NCBI RefSeq assembly: GCF_009017415.1
Contig: NC_092410.1
Location: forward strand, 1,426,001 to 1,490,000
Direction: 5' to 3'
Length of the DNA stretch: 64,000 nucleotides
Origin: Aspergillus flavus
Lineage: Eukaryota; Ascomycota; Eurotiomycetes; Eurotiales; Aspergillaceae
The notes below the pieces were generated by a model. The model searched no databases. It was not told the origin of the DNA and worked only from the letters and a program-made list of their open reading frames with translations. The translations under genes and the position numbers were made by a program. Below, in pieces: positions 1 through 10,640 of the stretch (positions within the stretch are counted from its first letter, which is position 1; every line of letters begins with the position of its first letter).

Positions 1-1855
1 GAGGCATCAGAGATCCAAAACAAGATGGCGCGAAATGGAATCTCCATCACTGAACCGAACTCGACTGAGGATATTTCTCGTATCCTCAAGCGTCGTGGCC
101 AGAGAATGTTTGAACAGACTGGAAACCAGGAGAAATTGGAGCAGCTTGACATCGACTCCGTGCTTGCAAATGCCGAATTGCACCAGACCGAACAAGCCGA
201 GGATATCCAGGCTGATGGCGGTGAAGAATTTCTCAAGGCCTTTGACTACGTCGATATCAAGGTCGATGACCTTACATGGGACGACATCATCCCCAAGGAG
301 CAGCTTGAGGAAATCAAAGCTGAGGAGAAGAAGAAAGCTGACGAACGCTATCTCGCGGAGGTTATCGAGCAAAATCGCCCACGCAAACGTAATGTGCCCG
401 GGGATGAACGAGATTCTCGTGAAGAACGCAAAGCAAAGAGACAAGCGAGGGCTCAGGTTTCCCTTGATGATGGCGACGAATCCGATTCGAATACGCAACT
501 GGACCCAAAACGACCACTTATAGAGAAGGAGTATCGCCATTTGTTGCGTGCCTTCTTGCGTTATGGTGATATAGATGATCGCGAAGAGGATGTTATCCGT
601 GAGGCGCGTCTACTGGACCGTGACAGGGAGACCGTTAAGGGTGCACTTCGTGAGATTACTGAGAAGGCTTCCTCTCTTGTCCGCGAGGATATTGAGAAGA
701 TGGAAGCTCTTGAACATGCCGGCAAAATGCCCACTAAGAAGGAGAAGAAAGCCGTTCTTTTTGATCTACATGGTGTTAAGCGTCTTAACGCATATACCAT
801 CGTTGAGCGCCCGGTTGAGATGCGGATCCTGAAGGAAGCGACAAACGCGGTGTCTGATTTCAAGAATTTTCGGGTTCCCGAAGCCACCAAGGCGGCTGAT
901 TACTCGTGTCCTTGGGGTGCCCGGGAAGATGGTATGCTTTGCATTGGTATCATACGCCATGGCTATGGTGCCTGGGCTCAGATTCGAGACGACCCAGATC
1001 TTGCGCTTGGGGATAAGTTTTTCCTTGAGGAGCACCGGGTTGAACGGAAAAACGAGCGTCTGAATGCAGAAGATAAGTCTACTAAATCTCCCGGCGCTGT
1101 TCACCTTGTCCGCCGGGCAGATTATCTGCTATCTGTTCTCAAAGACAAAGTTACCAATGGTTCAAGCGTCAATGCCAAGAGGGCTGTCGAAAATCACCAC
1201 CGCAATAATCGCAAAGGTTCTCGGCCCCACGCTAGTGCTAGTGTTTCTGCTTCACCCGCGCCTTCAATTCCACGCAAAGGCCATCGTGAAATGGATCGGT
1301 CAAGGCATCGTTCTCATACTCACGGGGCTCGGGATAGCGTTGAACGCCATCACACTCCGAACTACGACTCCCGACCAAGGTCTTTTCATGAGAGCGAACG
1401 CGCCCGCCATAGGACGTCCGATGCGTCGAGTGAAGATGTTCGTCGTCGGAAGAATAGTGAGAACGGTTATTCTGCAGGCAAGGAGGACGTCGCACGCCTC
1501 TTCTTTAAGCCCATTCGTGAAGACCTCAGGAAGGTCTCGGCTGTTACCAAGGAGAACTACCCGAATAAAGCGGAGCGGGCTTCTGAGTTACGGAATCTTC
1601 TCCGTAAGATCGGTGAATTTATAGATGGTACTTTGAAGGGACAAAGCTCCGTTCATTCCTTAGAGACCCGTTTATGGTTTGTCTCTCGCGTTTATTGTCT
1701 CGATATCTCTCACTGACTAAATGAGCAGGCATTTTGTTGCGGATAATCATTGGCCTAATAAAGAAGCTGGAGGGGCCAAACTCCAAGAAATGTATCGAAA
1801 GTTGATGGCTGCTCAGAAAGTTGCAGCTGCCGCCCCAGCTTCCAATGGAAGCTAG
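1..1855 (+). CDS. chd1: CHD1-type chromatin remodeler, C-terminal part (5' truncated by window edge)
   Basis: The frame is already open at base 1, so this is the last 600 residues of a larger protein. Exons are 1-1676 and 1729-1855. The 52-nt intron has a GTTTGT donor, a TGACTAA-like branch site and a GCAG acceptor, and the join restores a Trp codon. The product begins at the end of the helicase region (motif ISRILKRRGQRMFEQ). It continues through the acidic linker, a SANT-like segment near residue 180, a SLIDE-like segment with WGAREDGMLCIGIIRHGYGAW near residue 300, a basic Arg/His/Ser-rich stretch, and a C-terminal CHCT-type helical domain that includes the second exon (DNHWPNKEAGGAKL). 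CHD1 enzymes are nuclear Snf2-family ATPases that space nucleosomes on transcribed genes. The ATPase and chromodomains would lie left of the window. The family call is firm; the Chd1 versus other CHD assignment rests on the SANT-SLIDE plus CHCT order. Confidence 0.9.
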
Positions 1856-2983
1856 CGGTGCTCGCTTGGTTCAGCAAAAGCAAAAAAGATCGTCCACTTC
1901 GATTCTGTGGTGTATTCATTTTCTTTCTTCCTTTCTTCATTCACGGTAAATATGCATCATTGGGAAAGCATGGCGACGGCGTCTGGTATGATATATGAAG
2001 GAGTGTTGAGCATGAGTGGACTTGATATGATGTTTCCATGATATAACTTGGCTTTTTATGTTTCACATTTATTTCTGTTCTGCGATTGGAGCAAAAGGCT
2101 TGCCAACATGTTCGCATATCTGTTTCCTGAGCTTGGTCCCCCCGTGTCTGGGGAGTATAGGGCCTTGCCTCACATCTAGCTTTTCGTTGTTATCTCCCTT
2201 CTCGCGTTGTATTTCACAACAGGGACCCCCCTTTACTGGCAGTGGGCCCTGCGGTCATGGGTGTTCTCTTCATTTCATGTATCTTATTGGCGGTGCCTTC
2301 CCGGAGTTTGACTTGCTTTGGATCATTCATCTCCTCTGGGAGACATATTGAGATATCATTAGACGTCTGATTTCTATTTTTTTTTTTTTTTCTCGGCTAC
2401 TCGAGGTTGTGGCTTTGCATCTATGGATAACCCTGTCTGGGATCTGTGTTGATAAATGGACAAAACGAAAAGTACAAAGATTACGTTCCAATTCGTCTGT
2501 TTCTTCTCTTGCTAGTAATGAAGATAGCCAACTGGTCATGTGGCATAAGGAACCATAGAGCATGCGCATCGGGCCAGTTGTACCCTTACAAAGAACTTAT
2601 GTGCCCCGTTCGCTATTAGATATAGAGATCTTTATAACACTTTCAAGAGTATAGCAGGACCAATGAAAAGCAAGGATCGAATTCCTACTCCGTAAAAGTA
2701 CAAAACAACAAAACTCAAAGACCAGTGTTGCCGAAAACAGAGAGAAAAATCACACCATGACTGACAACCGTTCTCCAAAACATGTAGAAAAAAATAAGGA
2801 TCCGATTAGGTATCTTAGTTCATGAAAGGTATACCCCTAGAAGACAAGGACAGGAAGAAGGTAAGATAAAGATAAAGATAAAGAGAAGAGATATGAGAAG
2901 GAGGATAAGGTATTGTAGAAGGAAGGATGAGGGCAGAAAAGGCGTAGGTTAATCGACCAAAGTGAAAAAGCTAATTCGCTCTT
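1856..2983. other. Convergent 3' intergenic region
   Basis: This lies between two convergent genes. No convincing coding frame was seen. It contains a T-run near 2379-2392, a GATAAA-type short repeat at about 2865-2883, and one TACTCCGTA motif at 2686-2694. Confidence 0.6.
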
Positions 2984-4220
2984 TCACGCTGCTACCGACT
3001 CTGACTCGGGATTAAGCGTCATTTCCGTATCTGCTGTCTCGGGCTGCTTCTTTGCTCCGTTTGTGGCAGCGGCTGATGATGATGGCGCCGCGGCGTCGCT
3101 GCCCATGAGGAGACTGAATAGTCGTAGTTCAGCATCACAGACGTCTTCGAAGATGGCCTCTTTCTCCAGAAATGCATGTTTTCTCTTCGGCAAGACCCTC
3201 TCCCACTCATCGCGTAGCTCTACTGTTTCCTTTTCTGCCCAGTGGATTTGTCGACGGAGGAGTCGATAGAGTTGTTGCGGCGGAAGCTTGCTCTCATAAG
3301 GCTGGAAGCCTAGCTCGCGATGGTACCCATGCTCCTCCCAATCGTTCAGATAGCAGTCCAGGTATTTGTTCTCCTCGTTCATCTTCTCATTAAGCTGCTG
3401 CTCGGGGTCCTCCTTAGGCGGTTGCGAAAGCTTCAACTTGATGCGCTGCAGCTTGCTCCCGGGTGTCCCTGCAGGGGTGCCCGCGGCGGAGGGCGCATTA
3501 TGATGCTTCGGAACGGGATCAGAAGGTCGGAGAGCTTCTGTCTCATGAACTGTTCTCATATGTTTGGCGAGGGCGTCTGAACGGGTGAAACTTCGGTCAC
3601 ATTCTGGTCGCAAGTTAGCTTTTGCTTTGCTTTCACCCCAAACAACGGGGCGGGTCTGATAAACGTCGTGTTATGAGCATGAACCCACCTGGTAGCGCAC
3701 AGTAGAACGGCTTTTCTCTCGTATGGCTTCTCATATGCGCGCGCAGTGCGTATCCGCTTGCATGTGTTTGGCCCTTTCGAGTACAGTCGGACCATTCGCA
3801 GGAATACTTCTTCTGTCGACTGCCGACGTGCTCGTTGTGGATGTGCTGGACTAGGTCGTCCATGTTTCCCAGATCTCCTGCATCGCATCCTTCCCACCGG
3901 CATACGGTGACCTGATCGTTGCCTTGGCCGCTGTAGTCGTCGTCCTGGCTGCCTCCGATAAGGGCCAGTGTGCCGGGGGAGTTGGGGATGTCGCCCGAGG
4001 TGTCCGAGGAGATGGAAGAAGATGGGGAGGCCGGGGGGATTTCATCTTGGAAGGTTGTTGAGACGGGGGTATTGCGATCCCAGGATGCGATGCCGGTGCG
4101 GCGACGTTTGGAAGGAGGCATATTTGAGGCCGAGGGGGAGAAGCCCTGCTTCAATTCCTCGCGATCCGACATATCGTCGGAGGCGATGGAAGAGAGAGGG
4201 GAACCCGGAGACTCGGTCAT
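2984..4220 (-). CDS. Three-finger C2H2 zinc-finger protein (possibly Iec1/INO80-associated type)
   Basis: Two exons, 4220-3689 and 3603-2984, separated by an 85-nt intron with a GTGGGT donor and a GACCAG acceptor; the join completes a finger as Pro-Glu-Cys-Asp. The protein has 383 residues. The ATG at 4220 was chosen because the frame upstream of it has only a TTG. Residues 1-105 are Ser/Pro-rich and acidic with a basic PSKRRR patch. Three fingers follow at about 107-131, 141-166 and 174-198, two with the C-x4-C spacing seen in YY1/GLI-type fingers. The C-terminal half is predicted helical and charged, starting LQRIKLKLSQPP and running through NEENKYLDCYLNDWEEHGYH. Fingers followed by a helical tail recall S. 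pombe Iec1, a subunit of the INO80 remodeler, but this is recall-based and not tested. Nuclear DNA-binding is the safe inference. Confidence 0.85.
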
Positions 4221-4977
4221 TGGGAGAGAGCGGGGGAGAAACGGTAGGGGAGAAATCAGTGAAGTCAATTATTCGACAGGGACTAACACCGGGTGGTTTT
4301 GCGACGGAACAAAGCATCCATCAGTCAATGGAGGTGTTACAGGCTGGGGCGAGTATACTGCCCGCGCGGCACGTGACGAGGCTATCGCGGTCAAAATACC
4401 GCCCACAACATTTTCGTCCCTTCTTTCTTTCCTTCCTTCCTTCTCCCCTTTTTCTTCGTCTTTCTTTCTCTCGCGGCAGACTACACTCCCTGTCGTGGGT
4501 CAATCTTCTGGAATTGAAATGACCTTTCCAGTCGATTACTACCACGACTAGGATGTCCTTAATTGGACGCATTGTTTATATATACCAGACTTGACTGCAG
4601 ATTCGACTACCACCCTGTAATCTCAGCCAATGGTACGTACATGACTACGTGGTCATCAACTTTTTCTGTTTGCATGATGATTATTCCTTCGAGAATTCTG
4701 CAATTCGGACAATCTCCTCAGTTTACTGTGGCGAGATTGCATGTTGACATTTCTACACTTGATCTGACTCTATTCGTTCTGCACGATTGATTGTTCCAAC
4801 ATCATCATTGCGATTAACAGAGTGCTAACAAATGTAGAAGCGTCTAGGATACCATATCACGCTAAGGCTATTCAACAATTTATGAAATCTGATTTTATCT
4901 ATTATTTAGTTCATATAGTGACAAATACAGCAAGGCATCATTGAGAATCGAACCATCCATTACTGTACCGTAACCCC
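4221..4977. promoter_or_regulatory. Upstream region of the C2H2 gene, with the 3' end of the reductase gene
   Basis: Both flanking genes are on the minus strand, so this holds the promoter of the C2H2 gene at 4220. A long T/C-rich stretch at about 4418-4480 on the plus strand becomes an A/G-rich stretch in gene orientation. No other gene was seen. Confidence 0.45.
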
Positions 4978-6212
4978 TCAGTATCGAGTCCCAACAATCT
5001 CATTCCGCTTCAAAATTGCATCAATCTCTGCCATCTCTGCATCAGTCAGACGAGGCGCTTGCAAGTTCTGCGCCACCTTGGCGCTCGTGGTACCACCAGG
5101 GATAGGAATAATCGTAGGCATGCCAGGCTTGCCGCTAAGAGTTAGGACCCATGCGAGTGCGATCTGAACGGGAGCAACGCCCTTCCGAGCGGCGAGGTCA
5201 TTGACCTCATTGACTAGCTTGATGTTCTGCTTCATTGCCTCATCTTGGAACTTGGGCAACGTCTTGCGGAAATCTCCATCGGGGATGTCGGCGGCTGTGG
5301 TGAAAGCGCCGGCCAAGACACCCCGTCCCAATGGCGAATATGCCACAATGGGGATGTTGAGTTCTGCGCATACTTTCGCGACGTCGTTCTGGAGGATGGT
5401 CAGGTCGAACAGAGACATCTCAACCTCTACAGCTGCAATTGGGTGCACCTTGTGTCTGTTTGGCCAAGTTAGTCAGAATCCAGTATGAGCCGTAAACCGT
5501 AGAATCCAAGAATCCAAGACCCATAAGAACCCGAAGTGCACAAAACAACAGAAACAAAAGAAAGGGAACATACGCTCTCCGAATAGTCTCCGCATCAACC
5601 TCACTCAACCCAATGCCCCCAATCTTCCCCTCCTTAACCAACTGCGCAAGAACAGTAACCGTCTGCTCTACAGTAGTCTTGGGATCCTGTCTCGCACACT
5701 CAAAGATATCAATCTTCTTCTTCCCATCCAGCACACGAAGACACTCATCCACACTGCGCCGAATATTGGCCTCGGAACCATCAGGCGCCAGCTGGCCCGG
5801 CTTCAACCCACCCTTAATGCTAAGAACAACCTTGTCCGCATTCTCTGGGTGCTGGGCGAAGTAACTATGGAGCAGATGCAAAGAGTTATATTCGGGTGTG
5901 CCGTAGAGTTCACCGGCGTTCCAGAAATTGGAGCCATGGGCGAGGGCGGTGTTCAGAGCCTCGAAGCATTGTTCTTGCGGGGGTGGTTGAGGCACCCAGG
6001 TCATTCCTGTAGTGGTGGGTTAACTACTTGTGCTTCTTTTTTGCTCCTCTTTTGCTTGTATTTTGCACAGGATATCATGGACAAGAAAAGACACCACTAT
6101 AACAGCGAATCCCACCCTGAAAACAAAGGGCGGGAGAAAGGAACAAAGAAATCTACATACTCATCAACCCATAGCCAGTATGGCCAACATCCCGTCCAAC
6201 AAGAGAAGGCAT
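4978..6212 (-). CDS. plr1: Aldo/keto reductase of the pyridoxal reductase (Plr1, AKR8) type
   Basis: Three exons, 6212-6161, 6006-5574 and 5455-4978, give 320 residues, close to the usual length for the family. The donors are GTATGT in both introns and the acceptors CACTACAG and AAACAG; all phases agree. The ATG at 6212 sits in a good ACCATG context. Residues 13-18 (TGYGLM) match the cofactor-side N-terminus, and FWNAGELYGTPEYNSLHLL carries the active-site Tyr at 52. A Lys follows in LSIKGG at 82, and the FECARQD segment lies where other AKRs have the catalytic His. The C-terminal part carries the NADPH-binding pattern IPIPGGTTSAKVAQNL. S. pombe Plr1 reduces pyridoxal to pyridoxine with NADPH in vitamin B6 salvage, in the cytosol. 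Substrate identity is inferred from family resemblance only. Confidence 0.88.
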
Positions 6213-6995
6213 GGTATCTCAAGTCAAATAAATCGCTTTGCGCTGGTAAAAAAAAAGTCTCACTGAGATGTGTGAAGAAAAAACCGAGCAAGAGAAGTTG
6301 CGACTCAGTAGAAGTAGTAATTTGGATGGAAGTGGGAGGCAAGTACTCCACCAGAGAGGCGAAAAAGCGGCGGTTTATAAGAGCGAACTGGCGGTATACT
6401 CCAGCTAATATCAAGCTTTGGACCTTGCAGCGGCCTCCCATCACCACAACCCAATTGGGATATCGCCCCATCTGGCTGCTTTCGGAGATCGATAATTCTT
6501 GGAAAATTGGTCATTCGGCCATCGGTGTGTTTATGTTGTGGCCGTAAGAGGGATTGGTGACGGTACGGTGGAGATTAAGTCCGTACTATGTAGATGGTAG
6601 AGTATATTTTGTACTGGGCCGTGGTACGGATTTAAGGGTGCGGATTTATCGCGTAGGCCGGGAGGATATACATCCCGCCGTCCAACCACGCGGACATAAG
6701 AGATGGATAACGAGGCTCTTCCGAGAATGTCATTGTTACCATTTTGGATTATTCGAGCTATTGATTATTACTAACACGTTCGGAACTTTTCGCCATCGCC
6801 TATTCCGTCATCAATCGTTACACCGCTGAACGAGTTCGTTGGGGAGACATATCATATGCTCAACAGGGCATTAACGCAGAAATGATTTGAAAAAGAAGGA
6901 AAAGGAGAAAAGAAAAATCAAGCAACAGATACAGAAGAAAGACAGACCAAGCATCCAATCATCAACAGTCACATTCCTATCCTAATCATGACTCC
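6213..6995. other. Intergenic region upstream of the reductase gene
   Basis: This contains the minus-strand promoter of the reductase gene and the 3' flank of the next gene. Frames here are short and unsupported. The stretch at 6880-6960 is A/G-rich. Confidence 0.5.
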
Positions 6996-7508
6996 CTAGG
7001 TCAGGGTGTGTTCATCACTGCTATGCCACGCTTGCTTGAACCTATCCGATAGCAATCGCAATAACCCCGACACAAAACCGGAGGGGTCACCCGCAGGGTC
7101 CGCCAGTCCGCTTGGGGTCGTCTGCTTTGCGGTATGGTTGCTACTTGGGGTGGTATTGTTCTGCTGTGTTTTGGTAGGCGCGGTGTTGCTACTCTCATCC
7201 GTGGCTTGATTTTGCTTCCAATTGTTGAGTTTCTGGAAGTTCTGCAATCCTATACTATCGAGAATATCGCTGACTAGATCATTGGAGCCTGGTATCAATC
7301 TCTGTCATACACCGTTAGTGGTTTCCTTTCCTAGTTGATAATCAAAGCAGTGAGTGTCCTTATGACGCACCGGATCCGGATCGCGCGCATGCAACGTCCC
7401 AGATCTGGAGATTTCCGTGACGGGGCGCGAGTGGCTGATAGAGGCAAGAGCCAGAAAGGCCAGAACAAGCAGGCAAGCTAGGGATGATGCCTTGGCAAGC
7501 AACGCCAT
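6996..7508 (-). CDS. Small predicted secreted protein, Ser/Thr/Gln-rich middle
   Basis: Two exons, 7508-7371 and 7301-6996, with a GTGCGT donor and an ACAG acceptor in phase 0, give 147 residues. The N-terminus is a clear signal peptide (MALLAKASSLACLLVLAFLA, then LASISHSRP). The mature part has a dibasic-free N-terminal segment, then a low-complexity region rich in Thr, Asn, Gln and Ser at about 75-115, and a more helical C-terminus (GFVSGLLRLLSDRFKQAW). There are no Cys residues in the mature chain. No domain is recognised. Reading through the intron would end after 67 residues, so the spliced form is preferred because it joins two long open frames. It could act outside the cell or at the wall; no function is proposed. 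Confidence 0.6.
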
Positions 7509-9042
7509 GCTTCTTGATTTGAAACAATCGAAATTAGATGGTTTCGAACTGTGAACAGGTATAAGCCGTGGTGAAGAGAACTATCAACTTAGAGGATATG
7601 AGGCCAATAACGTCAGGTCAAGAAAGTATTAAGTTGAATTTGTCAGAGCGATCGTCAATCGCTAGATATACCCTTCGATCGACTCCTTGTCTCTCCCTGG
7701 CGGTTGCTTGGCCGTTGTGTGGAATGGGGCCGTCGGCCCGGATACCACACGCTGCCAAACGGTACGCTTCTAATTTGGTTCAGAACCGATAGCTAACATT
7801 CTACATACCTGAGAAGTTTGGGTCATGTTCGGCCTTATAGTGAGGCTTTGTATGTAATGCTGATGTCCGCCGATGTTCTTCCAAAATCACAGTCTAGAAC
7901 AGTTATAAATAGGATACACTATCTGCCTTATGAATAAATCAAAGCAATCTGATGCTGGCTTACCGGCTGGTATTTGTTGTGATATCGAAGCGATCCCCGC
8001 TTCGATAAGGGATACCTACATTCCAGTGAGGGAAAAGCATTCCAGGGCATCTGCTGATAGTTGTAGTAAGCAGTAATGATCCTCACGCCACTCATCAGTA
8101 TGAGATCAGAATGAGCAGATAGGAATGCGGCAAAATATATGTGTGTGCATTGAATGAAGTTCATTGGAGTAGAAAGAGCGACGTTGCTTTGTACTGTAGT
8201 ACTATAAATACCCGAATCGACCTACTCAGGATACACATCAACAACCTGTGCATTTCGCGGCTTGAGTCGAGTCGAGCCGGTGCATGGATGTGTAAGAATA
8301 AATGAAGACATCACATGATATAAGTGCAATTTGGCAAAGACTTGCTTCTTATTATAGATGCGATTTCTACTACTGCATTATTTGAGACATCTTTAGCCAC
8401 AAAGGGAAGGTCCCTGCGCAGCCCTGCAGTGGCGCCTGGGGCATCCAATACCATGCATTAGTCATAATTAGTCGACGTTTCATTTGACTTTGATGTCTCT
8501 TGGAGAATTTAATGTATGATCAACTTCACCAAGTCAAACTCACAGATCCAGTGACATACGCTGGAGCCTTGGTCAATTATTCTTTCTGGCACATACGATG
8601 CCGAGCTTTCTTGACCATGTATATGGCAATAAATCAACAGATACTGCTCGTTGTGGCAACCAAGAGGGCGCAAACATATACCATATAGACCGTACCGGAT
8701 AATACCGGAATTTTCGAAGCCCGTATGTGTATGTGCTTCTAGCCCGCGGTTCCCATCGTTGTTCACCGTGTGCAGCGAAATCTGTCGAGATTCCACAGAC
8801 CCTATTACGTATAGGATACTAGGCTTTATTGCTTCGTTGACATCTTTATGTACCCGGCTTCCGAGCCATTCTGAATGCAACTTCCCCTAGCGCGTCGCTG
8901 GGTAGCGTCTTTTCAACCGAGTAATGACATTGCCCAGGAGCCATTGCGGTTGTAAAGCCGAACCACAACTGGCTGTATTTGAAGAAAGACTGATTTCTCT
9001 CTTGTCGCGTCCTCGTCCAGGTGTAGGTATTGGTATTCATGG
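7509..9042. other. Gene-poor DNA, no supported gene
   Basis: Only short frames occur. One at 8846-9040 (minus, 64 codons from a well-placed ATG) begins immediately after the stop of the gene model at 9043-9620 but cannot be joined to it by a canonical intron in the right phase. It may be debris of the same locus. No domain is recognised anywhere in this stretch. Confidence 0.5.
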
Positions 9043-9620
9043 CTAGGCAGGAAGCAACTTCGCTGCTATGATATCGACGTCTTCTGGAGGCTCATTATCG
9101 TCTGATAGCCATGGGTTGACCCCATTATGTGCCACAGAGAGCGTTGTCATAGCTGGAAGGACGCTCGAGGCCACCAGTATATGCCACATGCAGGTTCTAT
9201 CAGCTATGGCTGGTATATTGGCCTCGGTGTAGTTCAGGGAGGGTAATCGGCTTCGTTTGGCTGATCCTGTAGCTGGGTCTTCGCGTCTGTAAGTGTCAAG
9301 TTTCACGGTTATATCTTGTGCACTGGAAGATGAGGCAGTCGTCTTACCTGCTCAGACTATTCTGAAATGTGTCTAGCCACACATGGAGGCCGTTGATTCT
9401 AGTACATTTTGTGTCAATGACAGACTTTGCTGGCTAGAAGTGTATAGAGTAATGTCTAAGCACGACCGGGACCGAATCGTCAGCAGGTCAGTTCTAGGGT
9501 GTAGGGCTGTTGATGCCGCTGAGCCCCGCACCTGACTCACGGGGGTATATAGGGTCCGGGCAGAAGGGTATGGGCGAGCTCGTGGTTTAGGGGGTAGGGG
9601 GTATCACACGCCAGCGTCAT
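9043..9620 (-). CDS. Possible small three-exon gene of unknown function
   Basis: A model with exons 9620-9541, 9398-9348 and 9286-9043 gives 124 residues. Both introns (142 nt and 61 nt) have canonical signals: GTGAGT with a CATTGACAC branch-like site and a CTAG acceptor, and GTAAGA with a TTACAG acceptor. All three exons join in a single phase, which is unlikely by chance in non-coding DNA. The middle junction reads PPINGLHVWLDTFQ and the last exon has a mildly hydrophobic stretch (WHILVASSVLPAM). An additional upstream exon starting at 9819 (MAPIDRRLF) could be joined only through a weaker GTGTAA donor. No domain is recognised. It could be a real lineage-specific gene or the remains of one; transcript evidence is absent. 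Confidence 0.35.
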
Positions 9621-10548
9621 GGCAGCGAGACAACTCGGAGGGTGACGGAGGGGGTGAAGGGTGTGGAGGAGTTCCTAAGAAGATGACAGACACCTTGTGA
9701 GTTTTCATCGTGAACAATGAGGGATAACAGGTAGGTCTGGCATGAGCTTACACAGAGGTGCCGACCGGAGACCGTCCCGACAGCGACGACGAGAACAGTC
9801 TGCGATCTATTGGGGCCATATTTACTCTGCACTGAGGTAGACTAGTGAGTGTGGTAAAGTTAATAAAACATCAAGATGAGCTTCTGAGATGCCCAGATTC
9901 TGTGTGTATGGGCGTACGTACGACTAGAATGCACTGGTTTGATTGTTGAAGGCTAGTAGTATACAGCTATAAAACCACAACTCTCGACACTCTTCATCGT
10001 ATAGCAGTATGGCAGGTTCAAGCAATGTGAATACACCAATAGCCCTTCATTGTCTCCTCACTAGTGATAGTCTCAAAGCCAACACTTTGCCCACAATGTT
10101 CTCCATGGCATACGGTACCTGCCCTTCGACTCACCGGACAAAAAGTACACGAATCTGATACAACTATACAGTACAGTTTGGCTTCACGTCGGAAATTTTC
10201 GCACAATAGTGGAACAATTCGCAGCAGCTAATTTACTACCCATGCATACTCATCACGGTCAATTCCCATGGCCGTCGCAGATGGCCGGCTAGAAGATTAG
10301 GGCTCCTCGAATTTGATTAATTACTGGCCTTGGCAGTCACTCGTCAGCAAATCAACAATTAAGCTTACAAGAAAGAATAAGCTGGTCCCCGAGTACCACC
10401 GAGTATTGAACGGTTTTAACGCTTTCATCCTGGATATGGACTATGAGTACGTAGTCATACATCGTCTCGTTCGGATAATCCGATTTGCCAAGCCAATGAA
10501 AACAAAAGAAAAAGCGGACCCAACGAAGGGTAAGAAAAATAAAAAATA

Positions 10549-10640
10549 AATAAAAAATAAAAAAAAGGCCCTGCCACAAAACCAGCCACACAGGATTTGA
10601 ATCATGGACCCCGGCCAGGCCAACAGCTAAGCCCAGTTGA
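10549..10640 (-). repeat. tRNA-derived fragment with T-rich tail (SINE-like)
   Basis: On the minus strand there is a box-A-like sequence (GGGCTTAGCTGTTGG, 10619-10636) followed by a box-B-like sequence (TGATTCAAATCC, 10593-10604). After these comes a T-rich run ending near 10520. The two boxes are only about 14 nt apart, too close for an intact tRNA, so the anticodon arm is missing. This fits a decayed tRNA or a tRNA-derived short interspersed element; the call is tentative. Confidence 0.25.

Noticed and set aside
4221..4268. N-terminal extension of the C2H2 gene from position 4268
   Set aside because: The codon at 4268 is TTG, not ATG; the first ATG is at 4220.
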